Positions 7,992 through 14,779 of a stretch of 46,038 nucleotides of DNA are shown in pieces; the first letter of the stretch is position 1, and each line of letters starts with the position of its first letter. The position numbers and the translations under genes were made by a program. The notes beneath the pieces are model-generated. The model saw only the letters and a list, made by a program, of their open reading frames with translations. It made no database searches and was not told the origin of the DNA. This stretch comes from Candidatus Curtissbacteria bacterium RIFOXYA1_FULL_41_14 (GTDB lineage Bacteria; Patescibacteriota; Microgenomatia; Curtissbacterales; GWA2-41-24), in the NCBI GenBank assembly GCA_001775095.1, contig MFCA01000026.1, forward strand, positions 1-46,038, given 5' to 3'.

Positions 7992-8198
7992 TGCTACTCG
8001 AGTTTCAGTCTCCAATTTCACTATATCATAGGGCCCCGGACAGCGAGGCTACGGTGAAACGCGTCCGTGTTCCATTGTCTCTCAGTTTGAGGGTAAAGTT
8101 AACTTTTTGCGGTTCCATACTTTTGTCTGGAAAAGTGGACGATTAGCAAGCCCCCTCAAGACGTTTGAGAGGACACGGTCGCTTTGGGGTGCCCGTGT
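7992..8198 (-). ncRNA. Candidate structured RNA between tRNA-Lys and its terminator
   Basis: There is no gene in these 207 bases on either strand. Read on the minus strand the segment can fold: CCTCTCAA / TTGAGGGG makes an 8-bp hairpin, CCGTGTCC can pair at long range with GGAACACGG, and TTCC/GGAA and GGAC/GTCC stems also occur. It ends in a strong terminator at 7934-7991. I could not match it to RNase P RNA, SRP RNA or tmRNA signatures. It may be a tRNA-linked non-coding RNA (6S RNA is one possibility not excluded) or an unstructured trailer. Confidence 0.35.
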
Positions 8199-8275
8199 TG
8201 GTGGGGGCACAGGGACTCGAACCCTGAACCAATCGCTTAAAAGGCGAGTGCTCTGCCGAATTGAGCTATACCCCC
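8199..8275 (-). tRNA. tRNA-Lys (anticodon TTT)
   Basis: A 77-nt cloverleaf. The acceptor stem is GGGGGTA / TGCCCCC. The D arm is GCTC/GAGC, the anticodon loop CTTTTAA gives TTT, and the T arm is CAGGG-TTCGAGT-CCCTG. The discriminator is A73 and CCA is encoded. The base pair 27-43 is a C-T mismatch. Confidence 0.95.
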
Positions 8276-8296
8276 TCGTCGAAATAGACTCCGCTT

Positions 8297-8326
8297 ATTA
8301 TACTCAAATGAGCCCTCAGGCTTCAA
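8297..8326 (-). promoter_or_regulatory. Promoter of tRNA-Lys
   Basis: On the minus strand TTGAAG (8326-8321) and TATAAT (8302-8297) are separated by 18 bp. Transcription would begin about 15 nt before the tRNA. The remainder of 8276-8416 has no gene. Nearer the plus-strand gene it contains a TATAAT (8367) and a degenerate tract of CTAAAC/CTAAACTCTAAA units at about 8382-8414. Confidence 0.7.
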
Positions 8327-8416
8327 TAATATACTCGGTGCATTTTGTAAATCTAAATTCATAAATTATATAATGTCAATCTAAACCCTAAGCTCTAAAC
8401 ACTAAACTCTAAAATA

Positions 8417-9373
8417 ATGAATTGGGTCGATTTAGTTATTTTACTTGTAATTTCGGTCTTTATTCTCGAAGGACAAAAGCGCGGTTTCTTTGCCCAAATT
8501 TTAGATATTTTAGGGTTTTTATTTTCGCTGATTTTGGCATTGATCTTCTATCCGCAGGCGGCAGAGCTTTTCATAAAGGTTTTTAATATCCCCAAAATTG
8601 CTGCAAATCCCATCGGATTTCTATCAATCTGGATTATTGCCGAAGCAATTTTTTTCAGCTTGCTTTCTATATTTGTCGGTAAAATAATTCACTTTTTGTC
8701 AAAAACTAAAATAAACCAATATCTTGGCTTTATCCCTGCTGTCGCTAACGGCCTGCTTTTTACAGCTTTTATCTTATTATTTGTTGTATCGCTGCCAGTA
8801 AGACCGGATATTAAAAAGGACATATTTGATTCCAAAATCGGATCAAACCTGGTTGAAAAAGCTCAGGTTTTGGAAACTCCTCTCAGTGGCGTCTTTGGTC
8901 CTATTGCTAAGCAAACATTAACCTTCCTGACAGTTAACCCCCATGAGACAGGTTCGATTCCCTTAGAATTCACTCAAAACCAGCTGACTGTTGATGCAGT
9001 TTCAGAACAAAGAATGTTTGAACTGGTAAATCAGGAAAGAGTTAAATTTGGCGTCAAACCATTGATCTGGGATGAGCGTCTGGCAGAAGTCGGCAGAGAA
9101 CACTCAAAAGATATGTTTAAAAGGGGCTACTTTTCTCATTATTCTCCCGAGGGCAAGGATGTAGGAGACCGGCTCGAGGACTCCAGCATAAACTATTCTC
9201 TTGCCGGAGAAAATTTAGCTCTCGCGCCGGATGTTATCCGTGCCCACAACGGCTTGATGAATAGCGAAGGCCATCGGAGAAATATCCTGGACCCGGCATT
9301 TTCCAAGATTGGTATTGGCGCAATTGATGGGGGAGTCTACGGCAAAATGTTCACTCAGGTGTTTACTAATTGA
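8417..9373 (+). CDS. CvpA-like membrane domain fused to extracellular CAP domain
   Basis: A 318-aa protein. The N-terminal half (residues 1-135) has four membrane helices with the CvpA-family start NWVDLVILLVI and the GQKRGFFAQ loop. The C-terminal part (about 190-318) is a CAP/SCP domain: MFELVNQERVKFGVKPLIWD, the REHSKDM histidine, then HNGLMNSEGHRRNIL. CAP domains act outside the cell in envelope or surface functions; CvpA domains are linked to colicin V secretion and to envelope homeostasis. The fusion is seen in some CPR and Gram-positive proteins. Its precise role is unknown. Confidence 0.88.
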   Translation: MNWVDLVILLVISVFILEGQKRGFFAQILDILGFLFSLILALIFYPQAAELFIKVFNIPKIAANPIGFLSIWIIAEAIFFSLLSIFVGKIIHFLSKTKINQYLGFIPAVANGLLFTAFILLFVVSLPVRPDIKKDIFDSKIGSNLVEKAQVLETPLSGVFGPIAKQTLTFLTVNPHETGSIPLEFTQNQLTVDAVSEQRMFELVNQERVKFGVKPLIWDERLAEVGREHSKDMFKRGYFSHYSPEGKDVGDRLEDSSINYSLAGENLALAPDVIRAHNGLMNSEGHRRNILDPAFSKIGIGAIDGGVYGKMFTQVFTN

Positions 9374-9381
9374 ACCCGGTA

Positions 9382-10179
9382 CTAGAGAACAAAATTATTG
9401 CCCTTTAATTTATTATAAAGTTTATCATTAAGCATATTAGACTTACATGGTGTGATCGAAATTAGCGAATGTTGAATAGCACCAGCATCTGTATTGATTG
9501 GAAACTTAATTTCTTTAGGCTTTGATGAATAAGTAAAAGTGCTTGTTTCCCCATCAAGAAGAGGACTCAGGTAGAACTTTCCTTTATCAGCGAGAGGTTG
9601 TGTAAAAATAGCCTTATTTGTCGGTTTCTCAGGAAAGTTGATATTCAGAAGCTCTGAACCCCAAAAATTATTTTCTATAATTTTCTTAATAAGTTTGTGC
9701 ATAGTTTCGCCAGGATAATTTATGTAGGGGGAGATGTCATCTTCTTCGCTGTGATTGCGGAACCAGTATTCTGTTGGCAAGTCCCAGCCAACAGACATAA
9801 CGTTACTAGAAAGTCCCAAAGACAGAATTCGTGTAGCGGCGGCTACTGTACCGGAAGATATCATTGCCCCGCCTGAAACATTGGCCCCTAAATTGATACC
9901 TGATACGGCAAAGTCAAATTTTTTATTATAGTAGCATTTTGCAAATTCCACAGCGTCAACCGGTGTACTATCTACCCAGACCGCTTTTATTCCGTCTACT
10001 TTTGTTTCATGCCAGGCGATCTTTTCGTTCAAATTCATTTTTCCTCCAATACCGCTCTGCTGAGTCTTAGTAGCGCAAATTGTCAGTTCATACTCGTTTT
10101 TAAGGAAATGAATAAGAAGCCTTGTGCCTATTGAGTTATAACCGTCATCACCTGTTATTAATATATTTTTAACATCCAT
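9382..10179 (-). CDS. surE: 5'/3'-nucleotidase SurE
   Basis: A 265-aa protein of family length. The N-terminus ILITGDDGYNSIGTR carries the DD metal ligands; the usual Asn before DDG is Gly here. A Ser ligand region (QQSGIGGK) and VSGINLGANVSGGAMISSGT, holding the Asn ligand and the conserved glycine-rich loop, follow. It is a metal-dependent phosphatase that removes phosphate from nucleoside monophosphates in the cytoplasm. It lies 16 nt after dinB on the same strand and is probably the last gene of the dinB operon. A TATAAT at 10195-10200 may give it an additional promoter. Confidence 0.92.
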   Translation of the reverse strand: MDVKNILITGDDGYNSIGTRLLIHFLKNEYELTICATKTQQSGIGGKMNLNEKIAWHETKVDGIKAVWVDSTPVDAVEFAKCYYNKKFDFAVSGINLGANVSGGAMISSGTVAAATRILSLGLSSNVMSVGWDLPTEYWFRNHSEEDDISPYINYPGETMHKLIKKIIENNFWGSELLNINFPEKPTNKAIFTQPLADKGKFYLSPLLDGETSTFTYSSKPKEIKFPINTDAGAIQHSLISITPCKSNMLNDKLYNKLKGNNFVL

Positions 10180-10195
10180 ATAATCTCGTTAAATA

Positions 10196-11449
10196 TTATA
10201 TTACTATTTCCTCAAGCTCTTTTACGCCTCCGAAGGCAATTCGGTCAATAACTACATTGTCAGTCCCCAGCATTCCGCCGGGCGTAATCACAAAATTACC
10301 CCATCTTTCGTTTATCAGATCAATCGCGTTAACCAATTTCTGCTTCTTGTCAAAATCCTCCAAAAAGGAAAGTTGCATATTTTTGACTCTTTCTAAATTG
10401 AAACAAGAAACAGCCAAATTTCTGACTGGACTTCTGTAGGGGCTCATATTTAAAAGCTTAAAAGCTACTTTGTAAATATCGCGGGAATCAAAAATATAGT
10501 CCGGTAAGCTTACCCCTTTATGCCAAAAACTGTTGTCCCTGTAAGCAATTGCCAGATGGACTCCCCTGGCAACGTACCCTGCTTTTCTCATCCTCATACC
10601 TGTTTTTTCCGTTAACTTTTGCAAGATCGGTGCAAGTTCCTCCACTCTCAGTAATGGCTTTGGGAGCGCAAATGAATTACCGTAGCTGCGTCTGCCGAAG
10701 GTAACGTTGTCTATTTCCCAACCGTGAAGTCTGACGTACCAGTAATAGGCGAGTATTGACCCAAATGCGGCTTTTAGTTTTTGTACAGATGCCTTGTAAA
10801 AATCCAGTACGGTATAAACGCCGGCATTGTTTAACCTGATTGCGTTTCTTGTTTTGATTCCGCAAAGATCTACCAAGCTTAATTTAGAATAAATATCTCT
10901 GAAATTATTTTTATCAATAACATCCAAACCATCGGGTTTATTAAGACCCGCTCCAACTTTGGCAAGAAATCTATTAGTTGAAATTCCGACCGATACTGTT
11001 AGCCAGCCGCCGATTTCTCTTTTTATTTTTTCTTTAATCTCCCGAGCAACATTTATCATACCTTTTCGGTAAGCAGGATAACCTTCAAGGTCCAAAACAA
11101 ACTCGTCAATAGATCTTGGAATTGCCTTATCTGTATAGTTTTCCAGTAACTTCCTAAATTGCAGATGGACGTTGCGGTATTTGGCAGGATCTGGTGTCAG
11201 TACGATAAGATGCGGACATAACATTTTTCCGTCTCTTACCCTCATTCCGACTGTAACCCCATATTTTTTGGCTTCTATTGACGGTGCCACGATACAACCT
11301 GCCGGTGAGTCGTATGCCGCTACAGCAATGGGTTTTCCTCTAAGCCTCGGGTTTGCTTGTTGTTCAATTGTGGCAAAACATGAGTTAAGGTCAAGGTGCA
11401 AGAGTGTCGGCGACTTGGGATTAAAGGAAAAATCAATCAACTTCTCCAT
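10196..11449 (-). CDS. dinB: Y-family DNA polymerase (DinB/Pol IV-like)
   Basis: A 417-aa protein. The palm begins with LLHLDLNSCFATIEQQ (catalytic D20 and the aromatic steric-gate position). IVAPSIEAKKYGV is the fingers motif, and the second catalytic motif is RSIDEFVLD (D115, E116). LTVSVGISTNRFLAKVG follows, then the helix-hairpin-helix thumb region LCGIKTRNAIRLNNAGV and a little-finger domain. QLSFL at residues 359-363 is a beta-clamp binding motif. It is a translesion polymerase, likely for damage tolerance. It follows, with a 17-nt overlap, an 86-aa DUF6504-like gene. Confidence 0.95.
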   Translation of the reverse strand: MEKLIDFSFNPKSPTLLHLDLNSCFATIEQQANPRLRGKPIAVAAYDSPAGCIVAPSIEAKKYGVTVGMRVRDGKMLCPHLIVLTPDPAKYRNVHLQFRKLLENYTDKAIPRSIDEFVLDLEGYPAYRKGMINVAREIKEKIKREIGGWLTVSVGISTNRFLAKVGAGLNKPDGLDVIDKNNFRDIYSKLSLVDLCGIKTRNAIRLNNAGVYTVLDFYKASVQKLKAAFGSILAYYWYVRLHGWEIDNVTFGRRSYGNSFALPKPLLRVEELAPILQKLTEKTGMRMRKAGYVARGVHLAIAYRDNSFWHKGVSLPDYIFDSRDIYKVAFKLLNMSPYRSPVRNLAVSCFNLERVKNMQLSFLEDFDKKQKLVNAIDLINERWGNFVITPGGMLGTDNVVIDRIAFGGVKELEEIVI

Positions 11450-11693
11450 CTGAAATTTCCTCCAAAGTCCACCCCAGATTATTGGTATTAAGCCTAAGTC
11501 TAAAGAAAAGAGAAGAGGTATCGACTGAAAAAATATGGAAAAGAGTTCTTCCCTCGCGAAAAGTGTGATGATAACCTACCCTGACTACAGGATAGTCTTG
11601 GTCGTCCCAATGAACCAATTTAGGTAACACCTTTCTGGATTTACTGTTGTATTCTAAAGTTACCGAAACAGGGACGCTGATTACTTGACGCAT
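11433..11693 (-). CDS. DUF6504-like small protein, partner of the Y-family polymerase
   Basis: An 86-aa mostly beta-strand protein: a PVSV strand, then LPKLVHWDDQDYPVVRVG, HIFSVDT, and a C-terminal WTLEEISDGEVD. The pattern of prediction-like strands and the tryptophans resembles DUF6504 proteins, which neighbour ImuB/DinB-type polymerases in other bacteria. This assignment is from memory and not certain. It is the first gene of a dinB-surE operon and overlaps dinB by 17 nt. A good promoter (11703-11731) ends 9 nt before the ATG, so the mRNA is probably leaderless. Confidence 0.65.
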   Translation of the reverse strand: MRQVISVPVSVTLEYNSKSRKVLPKLVHWDDQDYPVVRVGYHHTFREGRTLFHIFSVDTSSLFFRLRLNTNNLGWTLEEISDGEVD

Positions 11694-11702
11694 TTCGAGC
11701 TA

Positions 11703-11731
11703 ATTATACCCAAATAAAACCCGAATAACAA
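11703..11731 (-). promoter_or_regulatory. Leaderless promoter of the dinB operon
   Basis: On the minus strand TTGTTA (11731-11726), a 17-bp spacer and TATAAT (11708-11703) are followed by only 9 nt before the ATG at 11693. Transcription would begin at or within a few bases of the start codon. No LexA-like dyad overlaps it. Confidence 0.75.
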
Positions 11732-11751
11732 GAAGCATTTTGAATCAAAAA

Positions 11752-11780
11752 TTGATCTTAATGAAGTAATCAATTAGAAT
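11752..11780 (+). promoter_or_regulatory. Promoter of the rhomboid gene
   Basis: TTGATC (11752-11757), a 17-bp spacer and TAGAAT (11775-11780) precede the ATG at 11806, giving a short leader of about 20 nt. It is divergent from the dinB operon promoter. Confidence 0.65.
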
Positions 11781-11805
11781 AACCGGATCATTTAAACAAC
11801 CTAAA

Positions 11806-12453
11806 ATGTTTCCGATACGCGATACACAAAATTCGCAAAAATTTCCCCTGGTAAATCTTGGCCTAATTGCCTTTACAATCTATGTTTTTATACAGGAGCT
11901 ATTCACGCCCAATATAGATTTGTTTATTGCAGAATACGCGCTTATCCCTGCGAAAATTAATTTTTTCCAATTTGAAACTCTAACACCATTTATAACTTCA
12001 ATATTTCTGCATGCCGGATTTTTGCATATTCTTTCAAACATGTGGTTTCTATGGATTTTCGGCGATAATGTCGAGGCGGCAATGGGACATGTCAAGTATT
12101 TAATCTTTTATCTATTTTGCGGAGTAGCAGCCAGTTTTATTCAATACTTATTTATCCAGAATTCATTTCTACCGATGCTGGGAGCCTCTGGCGCAATTGC
12201 TGGAATTCTCGGAGCATACCTGAAATTCTTCCCTCACAACACAATCGACACAATTATACCTATTTTTGGCCTACCTTTAATTATTGCCCTGCCTGCCGGA
12301 CTTATGCTTGTTTATTGGTTCTTTACGCAGGCGTTTAATGGAGTAGCGGCAGTCTTTACCGCTACTGCCTCCATTGGCGGGATTGCTTACCTTGCTCATG
12401 CCGGCGGTTTTGCCTCAGGCTACATTACTTCAATCATTACCCGCAAGGGCTAG
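11806..12453 (+). CDS. Rhomboid-family intramembrane serine protease
   Basis: A 215-aa protein with about six membrane helices. FLHAGFLHILSNMWFLWIFGDNVE is the conserved loop and helix 2 region with HxxxN-type residues. LGASGAIAGILGAYL contains the catalytic Ser in GASG. YLAHAGGFASGY supplies the catalytic His in the last helix. It cleaves transmembrane substrates within the inner membrane. The neighbours downstream are membrane-anchored extracytoplasmic proteins, which might include substrates (inference). Confidence 0.93.
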   Translation: MFPIRDTQNSQKFPLVNLGLIAFTIYVFIQELFTPNIDLFIAEYALIPAKINFFQFETLTPFITSIFLHAGFLHILSNMWFLWIFGDNVEAAMGHVKYLIFYLFCGVAASFIQYLFIQNSFLPMLGASGAIAGILGAYLKFFPHNTIDTIIPIFGLPLIIALPAGLMLVYWFFTQAFNGVAAVFTATASIGGIAYLAHAGGFASGYITSIITRKG

Positions 12454-12511
12454 CATTGGACGTTCCCTGTCAAAACGAGCTAGAATAAAAACAGATTATT
12501 CGCATACCAGA

Positions 12512-13543
12512 ATGCTCGCTGAATCATATAAAGATTACTTACGTTTTCTGGAAAAGTCACCGCGCCTCCAAATTTTCCAAAAGGTTCTGGTAATTATCAT
12601 AGGTCTAATGCTAATAGCAGGAGGAGGTTCTACCGCCCTTTTCTACTGGCGTTATCAGAAAGAACAACCAATACGACTCGAAAATAGCTATTTAGAGATA
12701 GCCGGCAGCGGATTCTTTTCTGCACAACAATCGGTTAATGATTTACTTGCTGGATTTCAAGTAGCGGGCACAAAAACAGATATTGTGAATGATTTAAAGG
12801 AGGCCTCAGCGTCTTCATCTGGATTCTTTGTGCTGGCCGACCAGCTAGATAGAACTATTGCCAGTATTGAAAGTGCCGGGGAAAACGTCTCCTTTCAAAA
12901 AAACCAACTCCGGCAAACACAAACTCCGTCAAGATTTACTGATTTAAATAACCGATTGCTTTCTTTTTATGACAAAAGCATAGGAGTTTTTGATAGCTTA
13001 AAAAGCCGCCATCAATTTGCCAAAGAGTTCCTCCTGTCAGCAGGTCCGAATTTTTACCTGCAGGTATTATCCGACGAAGCGTTGTGGCAAACAGGTAAAA
13101 ATGAAGAAATTATTGCTTACTTTGAAAATATCAAAACAGAGGCCAATGATTCTTTGAGGAAGCTATCAGAATTGGAACCGCCTGAAGATTTTAAAGGGCA
13201 GTTTCAAACTCAAGTGTCATATATGGAGCTTCTGGTTAAGATGGCTGACAATATAATAAGTATTCTTTCGCAGCAAGAGGATCTAAATGTGGAGAATGCC
13301 ACGCAACTTGAAAAAGCCTATCAAGTATTAATTGGGGCAAGAAGAGAAAATGAAATATTTAGGGAAGAACTTATTAGTGCAAGATCAGAACTTTTCTCAC
13401 CCGAAGGAAATTTATTGCAATTTGGACCCTTAAGGATCGATGAGAATACACTAACTTCAGATTTAGAAAATATCAACATACAAAGAAAACAGGTAAAAAC
13501 ATATAAATTACCTGTATTTTTACAAAAGTTGACCACCCATTAG
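12512..13543 (+). CDS. Membrane-anchored helical extracytoplasmic protein, unknown function
   Basis: A 344-aa protein beginning at the ATG at 12512. An upstream open frame overlaps the rhomboid gene in another frame and is not counted. There is one membrane anchor near residues 20-42 (KVLVIIIGLMLIAGGGS). A long outer part of about 300 residues follows, rich in Glu, Gln, Ser and Leu, helical and partly coiled-coil in character (for example around FDSLKSRHQFAKEFLL). No enzyme motif was recognised. It follows rhomboid by 58 nt on the same strand. Confidence 0.68.
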   Translation: MLAESYKDYLRFLEKSPRLQIFQKVLVIIIGLMLIAGGGSTALFYWRYQKEQPIRLENSYLEIAGSGFFSAQQSVNDLLAGFQVAGTKTDIVNDLKEASASSSGFFVLADQLDRTIASIESAGENVSFQKNQLRQTQTPSRFTDLNNRLLSFYDKSIGVFDSLKSRHQFAKEFLLSAGPNFYLQVLSDEALWQTGKNEEIIAYFENIKTEANDSLRKLSELEPPEDFKGQFQTQVSYMELLVKMADNIISILSQQEDLNVENATQLEKAYQVLIGARRENEIFREELISARSELFSPEGNLLQFGPLRIDENTLTSDLENINIQRKQVKTYKLPVFLQKLTTH

Positions 13544-13604
13544 TTTTGGGGGTTTACAAAACACTAAACATTTTTGGTAAAATTTAACCAAAGGAGGAAA
13601 ATTG

Positions 13605-13838
13605 ATGGACCCAAACGATCAAAATCCAACGGCACCTTCTGGTGATCCAGGTACGATAACACCGCCGCAAGATCAAGGTGTACCTGCGCCGGATGCGGGA
13701 CAAGAACCGCCGGCACCTGAAGCACCTCCAGAAGCAGGAGCAGGAGAAGTTTCTCCTCCTCCTCCGGTGGTTCCTGGCGAAGATGGCCCCGAGTCATCAG
13801 GCGGACAGGAGCCTTCTGGTGGCGCGCCAGCCGTTTAA
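13605..13838 (+). CDS. Small proline/glycine/glutamate-rich disordered protein
   Basis: A 77-aa protein starting MDPNDQNPTAPSG. The composition is dominated by Pro, Gly, Glu, Ala and Asp, with no Cys, Trp, Tyr, His, Lys or Arg visible, so it is strongly acidic and almost surely disordered. There is no signal peptide or membrane helix. A strong Shine-Dalgarno AGGAGG (13592-13597) lies 7 nt before the ATG; a TTG one codon earlier is less well spaced. A TAAAAT at 13578-13583 could be its -10. Such an optimal ribosome site in a genome with few of them suggests high expression. Function unknown. Confidence 0.6.
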   Translation: MDPNDQNPTAPSGDPGTITPPQDQGVPAPDAGQEPPAPEAPPEAGAGEVSPPPPVVPGEDGPESSGGQEPSGGAPAV

Positions 13839-13930
13839 ATTTATTCCCCCAGATTTTAATTGACAAAGGGTAGAAGTAATTTCTATTCTTAAAGAAGAGC
13901 ATTATTAAAATAATTATTTGGGGAAATAAA

Positions 13931-14602
13931 TTGACGCTTACCAGCCTAAAGTCTAAAGCAAAAGTTTATACAATCATCATCCTTCTCATAATATATGGAG
14001 CGGGAGCTTACTTTGTGGGAAGGTCTTCTGCTTTTGGCCAGATTCTCAAGATCAGAAAAGAAGTACCCCAAAGAGCGATTGTAGCCCCCATTGAATCTCC
14101 CATGCCGTATGCGGATACGCAGTCAGGTTCAGTTATATCAGCTCATGTTAAGTTATGCTCTAATACGGTCTACGGCTTTGAGATAGCCTATCCGAATAAT
14201 TGGTTCACCACATTTCTCACAGACGAACAAAAGTGTAATTTCTTCGCACCTTACTCGTTTGTTATACCTAAAGATACAAACGAAAATTTTGTGCCAATCA
14301 AAATCGAAATCATGAATGTTGACCAGTGGCCGGGTATGGTCAAATTTTACGAGAACCCAAATGACTTTCGAAACATAATTAGCGTGCAAAATATAAATAT
14401 TGGTGAAAAAATTATTCATAAAGTAAAAGCGAGCACAACAGATGAAGGTCTGTTACCCAGAGATTACGATATACTGAATTACTTAGTGTTTGATTCTAAA
14501 ACACCTATCATAATTTCGTATCAGCAACTTTCAGAGGAAGATGATTTCGCTTCCTTCGAAAAGGCAATTGAGGAAATTGTTAATAGTTTGAGGTTTTTTT
14601 AA
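13931..14602 (+). CDS. Membrane-anchored extracytoplasmic protein, unknown function
   Basis: A 223-aa protein. It has one N-terminal membrane helix (residues about 12-30) and a periplasm-like C-terminal part, which begins with a VYGFEIAYPNNW segment similar to the start of PsbP-like domains seen in many CPR proteins. This resemblance is loose. Two Cys (VKLCSNT and EQKCNFF) could form a disulfide. The start is TTG at 13931, after a GGGGAAA purine stretch. Its 3' end faces a candidate minus-strand small RNA. Confidence 0.6.
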   Translation: MTLTSLKSKAKVYTIIILLIIYGAGAYFVGRSSAFGQILKIRKEVPQRAIVAPIESPMPYADTQSGSVISAHVKLCSNTVYGFEIAYPNNWFTTFLTDEQKCNFFAPYSFVIPKDTNENFVPIKIEIMNVDQWPGMVKFYENPNDFRNIISVQNINIGEKIIHKVKASTTDEGLLPRDYDILNYLVFDSKTPIIISYQQLSEEDDFASFEKAIEEIVNSLRFF

Positions 14603-14603
14603 C

Positions 14604-14691
14604 AAAAAAGACAGGTGCCGTACGGTACCTGTAAAAGAAAAGGCCTCTCTTGCGAGAAGCCCTTTCAAGTTGCCTATCTTGCGATAAGCAA
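14604..14691 (-). ncRNA. Candidate small RNA with two GCAA-tetraloop hairpins
   Basis: Read on the minus strand, about 88 nt fold into three stems. Stem 1 is TTGCTTATC-GCAA-GATAGGCAA (14691-14670), 9 bp. Stem 2 is AAAGGGCTTCTC paired around a GCAA loop (14665-14638), about 12 bp. Stem 3 is ACAGGTACCG / CGGCACCTGT (14632-14611), followed by CTTTTTT, an intrinsic terminator. In stems 1 and 2 the non-Watson-Crick pairs are G-U on this strand but would be A-C on the other, supporting a minus-strand RNA. The promoter at 14697-14725 is near consensus. No open frame explains it. Similarity to a known RNA family is unknown. Confidence 0.65.
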
Positions 14692-14696
14692 AAGTA

Positions 14697-14725
14697 TTTA
14701 TACATCGGGAAAAAAATCTTGTCAA
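14697..14725 (-). promoter_or_regulatory. Promoter of the candidate small RNA
   Basis: On the minus strand a perfect TTGACA (14725-14720), a 17-bp spacer and TATAAA (14702-14697) are seen. The predicted start is about 14690, at the base of the first hairpin. Its -35 box overlaps, on the opposite strand, that of the xseA promoter. Confidence 0.75.
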
Positions 14726-14747
14726 CCCCCCAAAATATAGCTAAAAT
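14719..14747 (+). promoter_or_regulatory. Promoter of the xseA operon
   Basis: TTGTCA (14719-14724), a 17-bp spacer and TAAAAT (14742-14747) precede the ATG at 14780, giving a leader of about 25 nt. A second -10-like GATACT at 14765-14770 would give a leaderless start. The -35 shares five bases with the divergent small-RNA promoter. Confidence 0.6.
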
Positions 14748-14779
14748 GCATTTGATTAGCAAAAGATACTCCAGACATT

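Noticed and set aside
8107-8364. Open frame on the plus strand across tRNA-Lys
   Set aside because: It covers the complement of tRNA-Lys and its promoter and has no domain or ribosome site.
12374-12511. Longer N-terminus for the 344-aa protein overlapping rhomboid
   Set aside because: This part is an out-of-frame reading of the rhomboid 3' end; the ATG at 12512 directly precedes a plausible membrane-anchor protein.
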